This document shows positions 8,658 through 16,562 of a stretch of DNA of 64,000 nt, piece after piece. The notes beneath the pieces are model-generated. The model was not told the DNA's origin. It searched no databases and saw nothing but the letters and a program-made list of their open reading frames with translations. This DNA comes from Mesorhizobium sp. (GTDB taxonomy: Bacteria; Pseudomonadota; Alphaproteobacteria; Rhizobiales; Rhizobiaceae). Each line of letters starts with the position of its first letter. The stretch's first letter is position 1. The DNA is taken from assembly GCF_017306585.1 (NCBI RefSeq), contig NZ_JAFKIC010000107.1:52938-116937 (forward strand), written 5' to 3'. A program made the position numbers and the translations under genes.

Positions 8658-9460
8658 TGGCGCCTGTCGAGCCGACAACGCAGGCGCCAGCCTCAACCGG
8701 CGTCATCCTCGAAGCGCGCAATCTGGTCAAGCGCTACGGCCATGTCACCGCTCTCGACGGTGTCGATTTCGAACTGCGTTCCGGCGAAATCCTGGCGGTG
8801 GTCGGCGACAATGGCGCCGGCAAGAGTTCGCTGATCAAAGCGCTGACCGGCGCACTCATCCCCGACAGCGGTGAAATCCTGCTGGACGGCCACCCCGTCC
8901 ATTTCAAGGGTCCGCTGGAGGCACGCAAGCTCGGCATCGAGACCGTCTATCAGGACCTCGCCGTCGCGGCGGCGCTGGATATCTCCAGCAATCTGTTCCT
9001 CGGCCGGGAACGCCGCCGCCCAGGCTTTCTCGGCAATGTCCTGCGCATGCTCGACAAGAAGGGCATGCGCGCGGAAGCCGAGCGCAGCATGGCGGAGCTG
9101 AAATTCCGCCTGCCGTCGATAAGCTCCGCGGTCGAATCGCTGTCGGGCGGCCAGCGTCAGGGCGTCGCGGTCGCCAGGGCGGCATTGTTCGCCAAGAAAC
9201 TTGCGATCATGGACGAACCGACGGCCGCACTCGGCGTGCGCGAGACGGGACAGGTTCTCGACCTGATCCGGGCAATCCGTCAGCGCGGACTGCCGGTCGT
9301 CCTCATCAGCCACAACATGCCGAACGTCTTTGAGATCGCCGACCGCATCCACATCATGCGCCTCGGCCGGCGTGCCGCCGTGGTCAGCCCCAAAACCCAT
9401 ACCATGGCCGACGTCGTCGCCATCATGACCGGCGCGGCGAAGGTCGAAGGACCGGCATAG
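8657..9460 (+). CDS. Sugar ABC transporter ATP-binding protein, FrcA-like (second system)
   Basis: A single-domain ABC ATPase of 267 residues from the ATG at 8657. The frame is open far upstream, but that part lies inside the permease. Walker A is GDNGAGKSS at residues 50-58, signature LSGGQRQGVAVARA, Walker B LAIMDEPTAALG, and a switch histidine in LISHNMPNV. It ends the second importer operon. About 190 bp later comes the tRNA on the other strand. Confidence 0.9.
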   Translation: MAPVEPTTQAPASTGVILEARNLVKRYGHVTALDGVDFELRSGEILAVVGDNGAGKSSLIKALTGALIPDSGEILLDGHPVHFKGPLEARKLGIETVYQDLAVAAALDISSNLFLGRERRRPGFLGNVLRMLDKKGMRAEAERSMAELKFRLPSISSAVESLSGGQRQGVAVARAALFAKKLAIMDEPTAALGVRETGQVLDLIRAIRQRGLPVVLISHNMPNVFEIADRIHIMRLGRRAAVVSPKTHTMADVVAIMTGAAKVEGPA

Positions 9461-9648
9461 GCCGAAGCGTCGGCTATCGAGACCTACCGTGGCATCAGCG
9501 TATGCCGGAGGCAGGCGGGTTTTGATTTCCGCTTGCGGAGGCGACCTGCCACCCTGCGGCCGTAAGAATTGATTTCATTGTGGAATGCAGCGCCACGATG
9601 CCACGGGAAACAGCATTTCCCAAGGCTTTTCGATGGATGCCGGGATTT
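9461..9648. other. Intergenic stretch with a fold-back
   Basis: Together with 9726-9966 this is a gene-free stretch around the tRNA. It holds a nested inverted repeat: GGCAGG at 9510 pairs with CCTGCC at 9545, enclosing CCGC-TT-GCGG at 9529-9538. This may end transcripts of the ABC operon or of the tRNA, but neither side has a clear T-run. The 9726-9966 part shows nothing beyond the probable promoter regions of the tRNA and the next gene. Confidence 0.45.
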
Positions 9649-9725
9649 TGGTAGCGGGAGAGGGACTTGAACCCCCGACCCCAGGATTATGATTCCCGTG
9701 CTCTAACCAACTGAGCTACCCCGCC
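9649..9725 (-). tRNA. tRNA-Met (CAU), elongator type
   Basis: A 77-nt cloverleaf read on the minus strand. The acceptor stem begins GGCGGGG and pairs with TCCCGCT. The D-arm is GCTCAGTTGGTTAGAGC. The anticodon stem is CGGGA/TCCTG around loop ATCATAA, giving anticodon CAT. The T-arm is GGGGGTTCAAGTCCCTC and CCA is encoded. The D-arm and variable-loop layout resembles elongator methionine tRNA more than the initiator. A lysidine-modified isoleucine tRNA also reads CAT, so identity is very likely but not absolute. No integrase or attachment duplication is visible nearby. Confidence 0.92.
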
Positions 9726-9966
9726 AGGGCGGCGAAAGGCCCGAAATCCGCCTCAAATCGAAAGGCATTTCGGAGCGTTCGCCAAGGTCGCGCGGATATA
9801 AGGTTGGGAGGGCGAGCCTGTCAAGCTTCGAAACATTCCATATCGCCGCATATTCTCATTGCCCGAAAAAGCTTTGCCGTGCCTGCATTTGGTTGCAGCC
9901 GCCGGGGTTGAGTTCGAAGGGGCACGTCGCTATGTCTCGACCACGAGTTTTTAGAGTTTGAAACAG

Positions 9967-10932
9967 ATGAAGCCGCGCATTGCAGTCCTCGGTTGCGGAT
10001 ACTGGGGCTCAAACCACATCCGCACCCTCAAGGCGCTTGGCGCGCTGCATGCCGTTTCCGACGCCAACAAGGCCCGCGCCGAAGGTTTTGCCAGCGAACA
10101 GGACTGCCTGGCGATCGAGCCCGACCAGCTCTTTGCCCGCGATGATATCGATGCCATCGTCATGGCCCTGCCGCCGCAGTTCCATGCCGATCTTTCCGTG
10201 CGCGCCGTCGAGAGCGGCAAGGACGTGCTGGTCGAAAAGCCGATCGCGCTGACCGTGCCGGACGCGGAGCGCTCGGTGCAGGCGGCCAAGGACAATGGCC
10301 GCGTCTTCATGGTCGGCCATGTCCTGCGCTTCCATCCGGCCTTCGAGACGCTGAAAGGGCTGATCGACAAGGGTGAACTGGGTGAGGTCCGCTACATCCA
10401 CTCGCACCGGCTCGGCCTCGGCAAATTCCACACCGAAAACGACGCGCTGTGGGATTTGGCGCCGCACGACCTGTCGATGATCCTGGCGATCACCGGCACC
10501 GAACCGATCGAGGTGCGCGGCGAGGGGGCAGCACTGCTCGACAACCTCAGCGATTTCGCGCACCTGCACATGCGTTTTCCCAACGGGTTGCGCAGCCATC
10601 TGTTCACGTCGCGGCTCAATCCTTACCGCGAGCGGCGGCTGACCGTGGTTGGCACCAAGGCGATGGCGGTGTTCGACGATGTGGAGCCGTGGGAGCGCAA
10701 GCTTGCCGTCTACCGCCACGCGGTCTGGCAGGACAGTGGCCAATGGGCCTTCACCACGAACGAGCCGTCCTATGTGGCGGTCGCGCAGGGCATGCCGCTG
10801 ACGCGGGAGCTGGAGCATTTCATCCAGTGCATCGAGACGCGCGCAGAACCGCGCACCAGCGGCGAGGAAGCGATCAGGGTGCTGCGCATCCTGACGGCTG
10901 GCACGGTCGCCCACACCAAGTCCAAATCCTGA
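9967..10932 (+). CDS. Gfo/Idh/MocA family oxidoreductase
   Basis: An NAD(P)-dependent sugar-type dehydrogenase of 321 residues. The Rossmann motif is VLGCGYWGSNH near the N terminus, the family EKP motif is VEKPIALT near residue 95, and the C-terminal Gfo/Idh domain includes WDLAPHDLSMIL. I use the ATG at 9967; a TTG three codons earlier is possible. It stands alone between the tRNA and mnmA. Relatives act on inositols, UDP-sugars or sugar lactones, and the substrate here cannot be told. Confidence 0.85.
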   Translation: MKPRIAVLGCGYWGSNHIRTLKALGALHAVSDANKARAEGFASEQDCLAIEPDQLFARDDIDAIVMALPPQFHADLSVRAVESGKDVLVEKPIALTVPDAERSVQAAKDNGRVFMVGHVLRFHPAFETLKGLIDKGELGEVRYIHSHRLGLGKFHTENDALWDLAPHDLSMILAITGTEPIEVRGEGAALLDNLSDFAHLHMRFPNGLRSHLFTSRLNPYRERRLTVVGTKAMAVFDDVEPWERKLAVYRHAVWQDSGQWAFTTNEPSYVAVAQGMPLTRELEHFIQCIETRAEPRTSGEEAIRVLRILTAGTVAHTKSKS

Positions 10933-10976
10933 ATCCCCAACGGGGCCGTCCGTGCTTTCGCCGGAGGGCGAAGTGA

Positions 10977-12167
10977 CTATTCGGCTGGAATTTGCGCCGG
11001 CCGGGCGGCAAGCCGGCTGAGCATAGCTTCGGCCTCGGCGCCACGCTCGGAGCGCTCGATGAAGCCGCCGCCGAAAACGCGGGCCTCGTTGCCGTCGTCG
11101 GAATAGAGCACGCAGGCCTGTCCGGGCGCGATGCCGGACTCGCCATCAGCCAATTCCACCGACGTGACACCTGCCTCGTGGCGCAGCACCGCCGGGCGCG
11201 GCGGCCTGGTCGAGCGCACCTTGGCGAACAGCTCGATGCCGCCGGCGGGCACATCGGCGAGCGCGCCGTCCCCCAGCCAGTTCATGTTGCGCAGATAGAT
11301 CTTGTGCGTCTCCAGCGCCTCGCGCGGGCCAACGACGACGCGGGCCCGCTCGGCGTCGAGATGGACGACATAAAGCGGCTCGCCCGACGCGATGCCGATG
11401 CCGCGGCGCTGGCCGATCGTGTAGCGCAGTATGCCTTCATGCCGGCCAAGCACGCGCCCGTCTATATGGACGATGTCGCCCGGATTGGCCGCGCTCGGCT
11501 TCAGCTTGGCGATAATGTCGGAATACTTGCCCTGCGGCACGAAGCAGATGTCCTGGCTGTCCTGCTTGGCGGCGACCGTCAGTCCCATCTCCTCGGCGAT
11601 GGCGCGCACCTGCGGCTTCGACAGGCCGCCGAGGGGAAAGCGCAGATAATCGATCTGCGCCTGCGTGGTGGCGAACAGGAAATAGCTCTGGTCGCGGTCG
11701 GCGTCGACCGGCCGGTATAGCGCACGATGGGCGCCGTTGGCGCCGGAGCGGATATAATGGCCGGTGGCGAGCGCGTCCGCGCCAAGCTCCTTGGCGGTGG
11801 CCAGAAGATCGGCGAACTTCACCGTCTGGTTGCAGGAGACGCAGGGGATAGGCGTCTCGCCGGCGACATAGCTCTCGGCGAAAGGATCGATGACCGCCTT
11901 GCGGAAACGCTCCTCGTAGTCGAGCACATAGTGGGGAATGCCAAGCGTCTCCGAGACGCGGCGGGCATCGTCGATGTCCTGGCCGGCGCAGCATGAACCG
12001 GCGCGGTGCGTCGCCGCGCCATGATCGTAAAGCTGCAAGGTGACGCCGACGACATCGTAGCCCTCGCGCTTCAACAGGCCGGCGACCACGGAGGAATCCA
12101 CACCGCCCGACATGGCGACGACGATGCGGGTGTTTTCGGGACGTCCGGGAAGATCGAGGCTGTTCAT
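10977..12167 (-). CDS. mnmA: tRNA-specific 2-thiouridylase MnmA
   Basis: Installs sulfur at C2 of the wobble uridine in tRNAs for Lys, Glu and Gln, using ATP and relayed persulfide sulfur. The 396-residue protein has the PP-loop SGGVDSSV near residue 20, the first catalytic cysteine in [11 protein letters not shown] and the second in [12 protein letters not shown], then the conserved GQRRGIG segment and a C-terminal beta-barrel domain. Length and motif order fit the family. It is a monocistronic housekeeping gene with no link to the neighbouring oxidoreductase. Confidence 0.95.
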   Translation of the reverse strand: MNSLDLPGRPENTRIVVAMSGGVDSSVVAGLLKREGYDVVGVTLQLYDHGAATHRAGSCCAGQDIDDARRVSETLGIPHYVLDYEERFRKAVIDPFAESYVAGETPIPCVSCNQTVKFADLLATAKELGADALATGHYIRSGANGAHRALYRPVDADRDQSYFLFATTQAQIDYLRFPLGGLSKPQVRAIAEEMGLTVAAKQDSQDICFVPQGKYSDIIAKLKPSAANPGDIVHIDGRVLGRHEGILRYTIGQRRGIGIASGEPLYVVHLDAERARVVVGPREALETHKIYLRNMNWLGDGALADVPAGGIELFAKVRSTRPPRPAVLRHEAGVTSVELADGESGIAPGQACVLYSDDGNEARVFGGGFIERSERGAEAEAMLSRLAARPAQIPAE

Positions 12168-12387
12168 GATGCTTTCATTCTGCGCGGCATCTCAAATGCC
12201 AATGTCGAGAATATAGGTCAAGCTTTCCAGCGGCGCCAGCTTGCAGGGCCATTCCCTCATTGCCCCAGGATTCCCGCAAGCGCGTGTATTTCTTTCAGCT
12301 AAATCAGCGCTTCGGGCCTGATGATTCAAATGCCTGCGAAAAGACTAACGCGGCGTTCACGATCCTTACCTAGTCATTAGGGTCTGC

Positions 12388-12402
12388 TTAGGCAATTTTT
12401 AA
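12388..12402. promoter_or_regulatory. Candidate CtrA box upstream of sciP
   Basis: TTAG-N7-TTAA differs by one base from the CtrA consensus TTAA-N7-TTAA and lies about 57 bp before the sciP start. In Caulobacter, sciP is a direct CtrA target and SciP feeds back on CtrA. The site is a one-mismatch match in an AT-rich stretch, so this is suggestive only. Confidence 0.4.
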
Positions 12403-12458
12403 AGCTGTGGCGGTAACGTGGCCGGGATTGGGTCTTTGAGTTTTTTGTAGAGAGTACG

Positions 12459-12734
12459 ATGACCGATCTGGTTAGACCTAGAGTCAAGTATGTTATCGGG
12501 CCCGACGGCAGCCCCCTTACGATTGCCGATCTGCCGCCGACGAACACGCGTCGCTGGGTCATCCGGCGCAAGGCGGAAGTGGTTGCAGCGGTGCGCGGCG
12601 GACTTTTGAGCCTGGAAGAGGCCTGCCAGCGCTACAAGCTGACCACCGAGGAATTCCTGTCCTGGCAGGCGTCGATCGACGAATATGGCCTGGCCGGGCT
12701 GCGCACCACGCGCATCCAGCAATACCGGCACTAG
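12459..12734 (+). CDS. sciP: DUF1153 protein, CtrA inhibitor SciP
   Basis: A 91-residue cytoplasmic DNA-binding-type protein. The core from RRWVIRRKAEVVAAV through SLEEACQRYKLT to EEFLSWQ and GLAGLR is the diagnostic DUF1153 pattern, which makes a small helix-turn-helix. In Caulobacter this protein (SciP) binds CtrA and blocks its activation of target promoters in G1 cells. The rhizobial orthologue lies here only 2.4 kb from ctrA. A rho-independent terminator follows immediately. The 290 bp upstream hold a CtrA-like box and nothing else recognisable. Confidence 0.9.
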   Translation: MTDLVRPRVKYVIGPDGSPLTIADLPPTNTRRWVIRRKAEVVAAVRGGLLSLEEACQRYKLTTEEFLSWQASIDEYGLAGLRTTRIQQYRH

Positions 12735-12752
12735 GCCGGCCGAAATATGATC

Positions 12753-12778
12753 AAAGGGCGCGGTTTACCGCGCCCTTT
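12753..12778 (+). terminator. Rho-independent terminator after sciP
   Basis: A 10-bp perfect stem, AAAGGGCGCG with CGCGCCCTTT, around a 6-nt loop, followed by TTGCTTTTC. It starts 19 bp after the sciP stop. Its A-rich left flank may also end the convergent quinone-reductase transcript. Confidence 0.8.
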
Positions 12779-12816
12779 TGCTTTTCAAGGCATTTTCCCG
12801 CTCCCTGAAGCGCTGG

Positions 12817-13743
12817 TCAGACCGTCAGCGCCACCTTGCCGATCGGCCTGGTGGCCAGGAAGGCGTGGGCGGCCCCGGCCTGGTCGAGCGGAAAGGTCCG
12901 GGCGACATGGACGACGAGCTTGTTCGCCTCGATCAACCGGGCAAGCTCGATGAGGCCCTCGCGGTCGGGAACTACCGACATGCGCTCGACACGGATACCG
13001 CGCGAATTGCCGTCGGCGCGCGTGGCGTCGTTGACATTGAGCAACGACACCAGCACGCCGCCGCGCTTCAGCACCTTCAGCGAGCGATCGGCATGGTCGC
13101 CGCCGATCGGCTCCAGCACCAGGTCGATGTCGTGGACCTGGCTGGTGAAGTCACCCTTGGTGTAGTCGATCACCTCATCGGCGCCGAGCTTGCGGACGAA
13201 GTCGAGCTTGTCGGGGCTGGCAGTGGCAATGACATAGGCGCCGCGCGCCTTGGCGATCTGCACGGCGAGATGGCCGACGCCGCCGGCCCCCGCATGGATC
13301 AGCACGCGCTGGCCGGACTTCAGCCCGCCATGGCGCACAAGGCCTTGCCAGGCGGTGAGGCCTGCCAGCGGCAATGCGCCGGCCTGGATATGGTCCGCGC
13401 CCTTCGGCTTCAGCGCGATCTCGTCGGCGGGAACGGCGGCCAGTTCTGCATAGGCGGCGGCCTGCTTGGGGAAGCGCGGCATGCCGAACACCTCGTCGCC
13501 GATCTTGAAACCGGTGACGCCGGCACCCAGCGCCTCGACGGTGCCCGAGATGTCCCAGCCGAGAATGAAGGGCGGCTCGCCAAGCAGCTTGTAGTAACCG
13601 GCGCGCACGGCGCCATCGACAGGGTTGATGCCGGCTGCCCTGACCCGGACCAGGACTTCGCCGGCCTTAGGCGAGGGGTCGGGCTGTTCCGAGATGACGA
13701 GGACGTCGGGGCCGCCGACGGAATTCTGGATAACGGCACGCAT
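12817..13743 (-). CDS. NADPH:quinone reductase-like, zinc-independent MDR oxidoreductase
   Basis: A 308-residue medium-chain reductase lacking the structural-zinc cysteine cluster. The N-terminal GroES-like domain includes ILGWDISGTVEALG. The cofactor domain has the motif AGAGGVGHLAVQIAK near residue 150, and TKGDF suggests NADPH preference. It probably reduces quinones or other electrophiles in the cytoplasm. AGGAGAG precedes the ATG. It is transcribed divergently from an HxlR regulator with two perfect inverted repeats between them, a pairing like the known QorR/qor2 module in corynebacteria, so control by redox or quinone stress is likely. Confidence 0.85.
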   Translation of the reverse strand: MRAVIQNSVGGPDVLVISEQPDPSPKAGEVLVRVRAAGINPVDGAVRAGYYKLLGEPPFILGWDISGTVEALGAGVTGFKIGDEVFGMPRFPKQAAAYAELAAVPADEIALKPKGADHIQAGALPLAGLTAWQGLVRHGGLKSGQRVLIHAGAGGVGHLAVQIAKARGAYVIATASPDKLDFVRKLGADEVIDYTKGDFTSQVHDIDLVLEPIGGDHADRSLKVLKRGGVLVSLLNVNDATRADGNSRGIRVERMSVVPDREGLIELARLIEANKLVVHVARTFPLDQAGAAHAFLATRPIGKVALTV

Positions 13744-13769
13744 TGGATCTCTCCTGCTGGGTTGGTGCC

Positions 13770-13786
13770 ACTATCATTTGGATAGT
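13770..13786. promoter_or_regulatory. Inverted repeat 1 in the quinone reductase/HxlR intergenic region
   Basis: ACTATC and GATAGT, perfect 6-bp arms separated by 5 bp, lie 27 bp from the reductase start codon. Position and symmetry suit an operator of the divergently encoded HxlR protein. Confidence 0.45.
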
Positions 13787-13806
13787 AATATCGTCTTGTC
13801 CAGTAT

Positions 13807-13829
13807 GTACCTCAGTGATATATAGGTAC
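13807..13829. promoter_or_regulatory. Inverted repeat 2, probable HxlR operator
   Basis: GTACCT and AGGTAC are perfect 6-bp arms separated by 11 bp, and end 3 bp before the HxlR start codon. HxlR-family dimers bind palindromes with GTAC/TACT-type arms at their own promoters, so this is the better candidate for autoregulation. Confidence 0.55.
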
Positions 13830-13832
13830 CTC

Positions 13833-14231
13833 ATGGATAGTGACTTCGACTCCCCTTTCGGCTACGACGCGTACAGGCGCACATGTCCCTCGCACACTGT
13901 GCTGGAGATGCTGGCCAGCAAATGGGTCTATCTGGCGGTCTGCGCGCTGCGCAAAGGCCGGCAGCGCAATGGCGAGCTTGCCCGCAAGCTCGAGGGCATC
14001 ACGCCGAAGATGCTGACGCAGACGGTACGTGTGCTGGAGCGCGATGGCCTGGTGCGGCGGGAAGTCTATCCGGTCATTCCGCCACGCGTCGAATATGAAC
14101 TGACCGAGCTCGGCCAGAACCTTGCCGGATTGCTCACGCAGATCAGGTCATGGGCCGAAGAACATGCGCCCGATATCAAGGATGCCCGCGCCAGGGCGGC
14201 TGCGGCCAATGATGGGGAATGGACCGCCTAG
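13833..14231 (+). CDS. HxlR family transcriptional regulator
   Basis: A 132-residue winged-helix regulator starting at the ATG at 13833; the longer open frame upstream crosses the operator region. The family pattern is clear: an N-terminal cysteine in YRRTCPSHTVLEML, KWVYLAVCAL, then GELARKLEGITPKMLTQTVRVLERDGLV with the recognition helix, and PPRVEYELTELG in the wing. In redox-sensing members (YodB, HypR, QorR) the cysteine near the N terminus, here about residue 15, is the sensor, so oxidant or quinone sensing is plausible. It is divergent from the quinone reductase. Confidence 0.88.
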   Translation: MDSDFDSPFGYDAYRRTCPSHTVLEMLASKWVYLAVCALRKGRQRNGELARKLEGITPKMLTQTVRVLERDGLVRREVYPVIPPRVEYELTELGQNLAGLLTQIRSWAEEHAPDIKDARARAAAANDGEWTA

Positions 14232-14331
14232 GGCGGCAATTGCCGGCTGGGATTCGACTGGTGCCGGATCGAGGCTGTCGCTGGACGGGTGCGCGTCCGC
14301 GACAAAGCAGGTGACGGGAATGCCGGCCGGT

Positions 14332-14709
14332 TCAGCCGATCATGGCGCTGCGGCCGCCGGTTTCAGCTTCGCGGATCTTGGTGTCGCGCGATTCCAGCAT
14401 TTCGGCCTTGGAAAGCTCCGCTTCAGCTTCGCCGAGTAATGATTCGGCGGCGCTTCGCTGCTGGGCGAGGTCGCCTTGGGAATTTCTGAGATTGTCGCGG
14501 CGCAGGCGCGCCGCCTTGGCGAAAGTCGGATAGGCGAAATGATTGATGTCGGTGATGCCGGCCTTCTTTTCCTCGGCGGTGATCTGAAGCTCCAGCTCGA
14601 CGGCCATGCGCTCGAACTCGGCGATCATCATGTCGAGCTGCAGCAGCTGGCGCCGCTTCTCATTCACCTGAAACTGTTTCAGCCGAACGAGGTTTTCACG
14701 TGACTTCAT
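14332..14709 (-). CDS. fliJ: FliJ-like flagellar export chaperone
   Basis: A 125-residue, highly charged, almost entirely helical protein, probably an antiparallel coiled coil. It starts MKSRENLVRLKQFQVNEKRRQL, with long heptad-rich helices to the C terminus. Size, coiled-coil nature and the start resemble rhizobial FliJ, the stalk-like component of the flagellar export ATPase that escorts chaperones. I chose the ATG at 14709, which has GGGAG upstream, over one 24 nt earlier. Location divergent from ctrA fits, since CtrA controls flagellar genes. FliJ proteins are poorly conserved, so the name rests on context and architecture as much as sequence. Confidence 0.65.
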   Translation of the reverse strand: MKSRENLVRLKQFQVNEKRRQLLQLDMMIAEFERMAVELELQITAEEKKAGITDINHFAYPTFAKAARLRRDNLRNSQGDLAQQRSAAESLLGEAEAELSKAEMLESRDTKIREAETGGRSAMIG

Positions 14710-15160
14710 GATTCGGTACTCCCGGAAACGCACACCCGCACATATCGTCCATCCGCCCGCAAAAGCTCAGGCGGTGCCCGTTTCCACCGGGTTTCCCGGT
14801 ACTATGGGAAACAAAACCCTAAAGTTTTTTGCCGACGGTAACCATTCGTTTACGGGCATTGTTAATCATACGGGTCAGGGCTTAAGGCCGGGTAAAAATT
14901 CCGGCCGCCGAAGCGGAAGCTGCGTCGATGAGTCCCTGGAGTCACTTAGTCCAGGTTGTTAATGTGTTGCATTAGGAATTTGGGTCTGTGATTCGTTATT
15001 AGATTCAAGAGGGTGTAGAAAGGGGTTAAAAAATCTGATACCGTCATGGACGGGAAATTAGGTTTTGTTAACCATTCAATGGCAGCCTCTGCACAAGGCA
15101 ACCACTGCTCCGGGGCAGGACGGGTCGTGAAATGGTCCGGCAGCAGAAAAGGGGAATGAA
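14710..15160. promoter_or_regulatory. ctrA/fliJ divergent control region with GAnTC cluster
   Basis: 451 bp without a gene between fliJ and ctrA. Five GAnTC sites (CcrM methylation targets) occur at 14710, 14930, 14939, 14990 and 15002, four of them within 77 bp. The exact CtrA half-box TTAACCAT lies at 15068-15075, 86 bp before ctrA, and a near match, GTAACCAT, at 14838 closer to fliJ. In Caulobacter and Brucella, ctrA promoters combine methylation-sensitive and CtrA-autoregulated start sites. The same logic is inferred here. The -10/-35 elements were not assigned. Confidence 0.6.
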
Positions 15161-15856
15161 ATGCGTGTTCTGCTGATAGAAGATGACAGTGCAACCGCAC
15201 AAAGCATCGAGCTGATGCTGAAATCGGAAAGTTTCAACGTCTACACGACCGACCTCGGCGAAGAGGGTGTCGATCTAGGCAAGCTCTACGACTACGACAT
15301 CATCCTTCTCGATCTCAATCTGCCCGACATGTCCGGCTACGAGGTCTTGAGAACGCTTCGCCTCTCCAAGGTAAAGACGCCGATCCTCATCCTCTCCGGC
15401 ATGGCCGGCATCGAGGACAAGGTCCGCGGCCTCGGTTTCGGCGCCGACGACTACATGACCAAGCCGTTCCACAAGGACGAGCTGGTGGCGCGCATCCATG
15501 CCATCGTGCGTCGCTCCAAGGGCCACGCCCAGTCGGTCATCACCACCGGCGATCTGGTGGTCAATCTCGACGCCAAGACGGTTGAGGTCGGCGGCCAGCG
15601 CGTGCACCTTACCGGCAAGGAATACCAGATGCTGGAGCTGCTCTCGCTGCGCAAGGGCACCACGCTCACCAAGGAAATGTTCCTTAACCACCTCTATGGC
15701 GGCATGGACGAGCCGGAACTGAAGATCATCGACGTCTTCATCTGCAAGCTGCGCAAGAAGCTCGACGCGGCGTCCGGCGGCCAGAACTATATCGAGACCG
15801 TCTGGGGCCGCGGCTATGTGCTGCGCGAGCCCGAGGACATCCGCGTCAGCGCCTGA
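15161..15856 (+). CDS. ctrA: Cell-cycle response regulator CtrA
   Basis: Master OmpR-family regulator of the alphaproteobacterial cell cycle, 231 residues. The receiver domain has the acidic pair E-D-D at 7-9, the phosphorylation site D51 in IILLDLNLP, and K in YMTKPF. The C-terminal winged helix contains [20 protein letters not shown] and the recognition part [10 protein letters not shown]. Phosphate arrives through the CckA-ChpT relay, and chpT lies 700 bp downstream on the other strand. CtrA activates flagellar, division and methyltransferase genes and, in Caulobacter, silences the replication origin. A GAnTC cluster and a TTAACCAT box upstream suggest methylation-linked autoregulation. 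A strong terminator follows. Confidence 0.98.
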   Translation: MRVLLIEDDSATAQSIELMLKSESFNVYTTDLGEEGVDLGKLYDYDIILLDLNLPDMSGYEVLRTLRLSKVKTPILILSGMAGIEDKVRGLGFGADDYMTKPFHKDELVARIHAIVRRSKGHAQSVITTGDLVVNLDAKTVEVGGQRVHLTGKEYQMLELLSLRKGTTLTKEMFLNHLYGGMDEPELKIIDVFICKLRKKLDAASGGQNYIETVWGRGYVLREPEDIRVSA

Positions 15857-15886
15857 GCGCCGGCGTCTTACAGGCATCCCTGATGA

Positions 15887-15912
15887 AAAACCCGGCTACG
15901 GCCGGGTTTTTT
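15887..15912 (+). terminator. Rho-independent terminator after ctrA
   Basis: AAAACCCGGC pairs with GCCGGGTTTT around a TACG tetraloop and continues into a run of six T. It begins 31 bp after the ctrA stop. The A-rich left flank lets it also serve the convergent receiver gene. Confidence 0.85.
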
Positions 15913-15950
15913 GCGTCATGGGCTACTGATGAGGGTGGCCTGACCCAGCG

Positions 15951-16319
15951 TCAGGCGGCGATCTTCAGGGTGCGGAAGCGCTCGAGCAGCTGAGGGCGAT
16001 TGAACGGCTTCAGAAGATAGCCCTGGGCGCCGGCGCGCTTGGCCCGCATGATCGAGGCGATGTCGAGCTCGACCAGCGAGATCAGGATCTGCGGCTTGAT
16101 CGGGCTTTCCATGGCGCGCACGCGACGGATGAGGTCGACGGCCTGCACGTCGGGCAGGGCGCCGTCGACGACGATAATGTCGGGCATGTCGGCGGCGCAC
16201 ATTTCCAGCGCGTCGAGCCCGCTGGCCGCTTCGATGACCATCATGTCGGAACCGCCCAAGATGCGTTTTGCAACCTTCCTGATGACGCTTGAATCATCGA
16301 CGAACATGCAGCGTTTCAT
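15951..16319 (-). CDS. Single-domain response regulator (CheY-like receiver)
   Basis: A 122-residue stand-alone receiver with no output domain. It has the acidic pair D8-D9 in FVDDSS, phospho-acceptor D52 in IIVVDGALP, S81 in ILISL at the switch position, and K104 in YLLKPF, so it should be phosphorylatable. It lies on the minus strand between ctrA and chpT, 243 bp downstream of chpT, and may be co-transcribed with it. Context suggests it works in the CckA-ChpT-CtrA relay, for instance as a competing phosphate acceptor like CpdR or DivK. It is not an obvious orthologue of either, and chemotaxis CheY is less likely. Confidence 0.8.
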   Translation of the reverse strand: MKRCMFVDDSSVIRKVAKRILGGSDMMVIEAASGLDALEMCAADMPDIIVVDGALPDVQAVDLIRRVRAMESPIKPQILISLVELDIASIMRAKRAGAQGYLLKPFNRPQLLERFRTLKIAA

Positions 16320-16562
16320 TTCCGGTCCTCTTTGCCGGTTGGCAATCCGGTTGTGGCGGGGCGTCCGGCATTCACCATAGGCCGATCTGGTAAAAAAGCC
16401 GAAAAGCCTTTAGGTAAAATTTTTGCAAAGATGCTCTTCGAGGCGCTGTTCTTTGCAATGCTTGGCTCTCGACCATACGGCGAAGCTCATTGCGCCGGCA
16501 TCGAGATGCCGGAGCAATATTTCAAGCTGAAATACTTGTTTTTACGAAAAGAAAGGTCGCCT

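Noticed and set aside
9649-9725. tRNA-Met as an integration site for a genomic island
   Set aside because: No integrase gene, no duplicated tRNA 3' end and no composition shift were seen on either side.
12778-13785. 335-codon open frame antisense to the quinone reductase
   Set aside because: Overlaps a gene with complete MDR motifs and would read through the sciP terminator and the operator repeats.
16495-16512. CCGGCAT/ATGCCGG hairpin after chpT as an intrinsic terminator
   Set aside because: Neither strand has a T-run after the stem. It is only a 7-bp hairpin, so I did not list it as a terminator.
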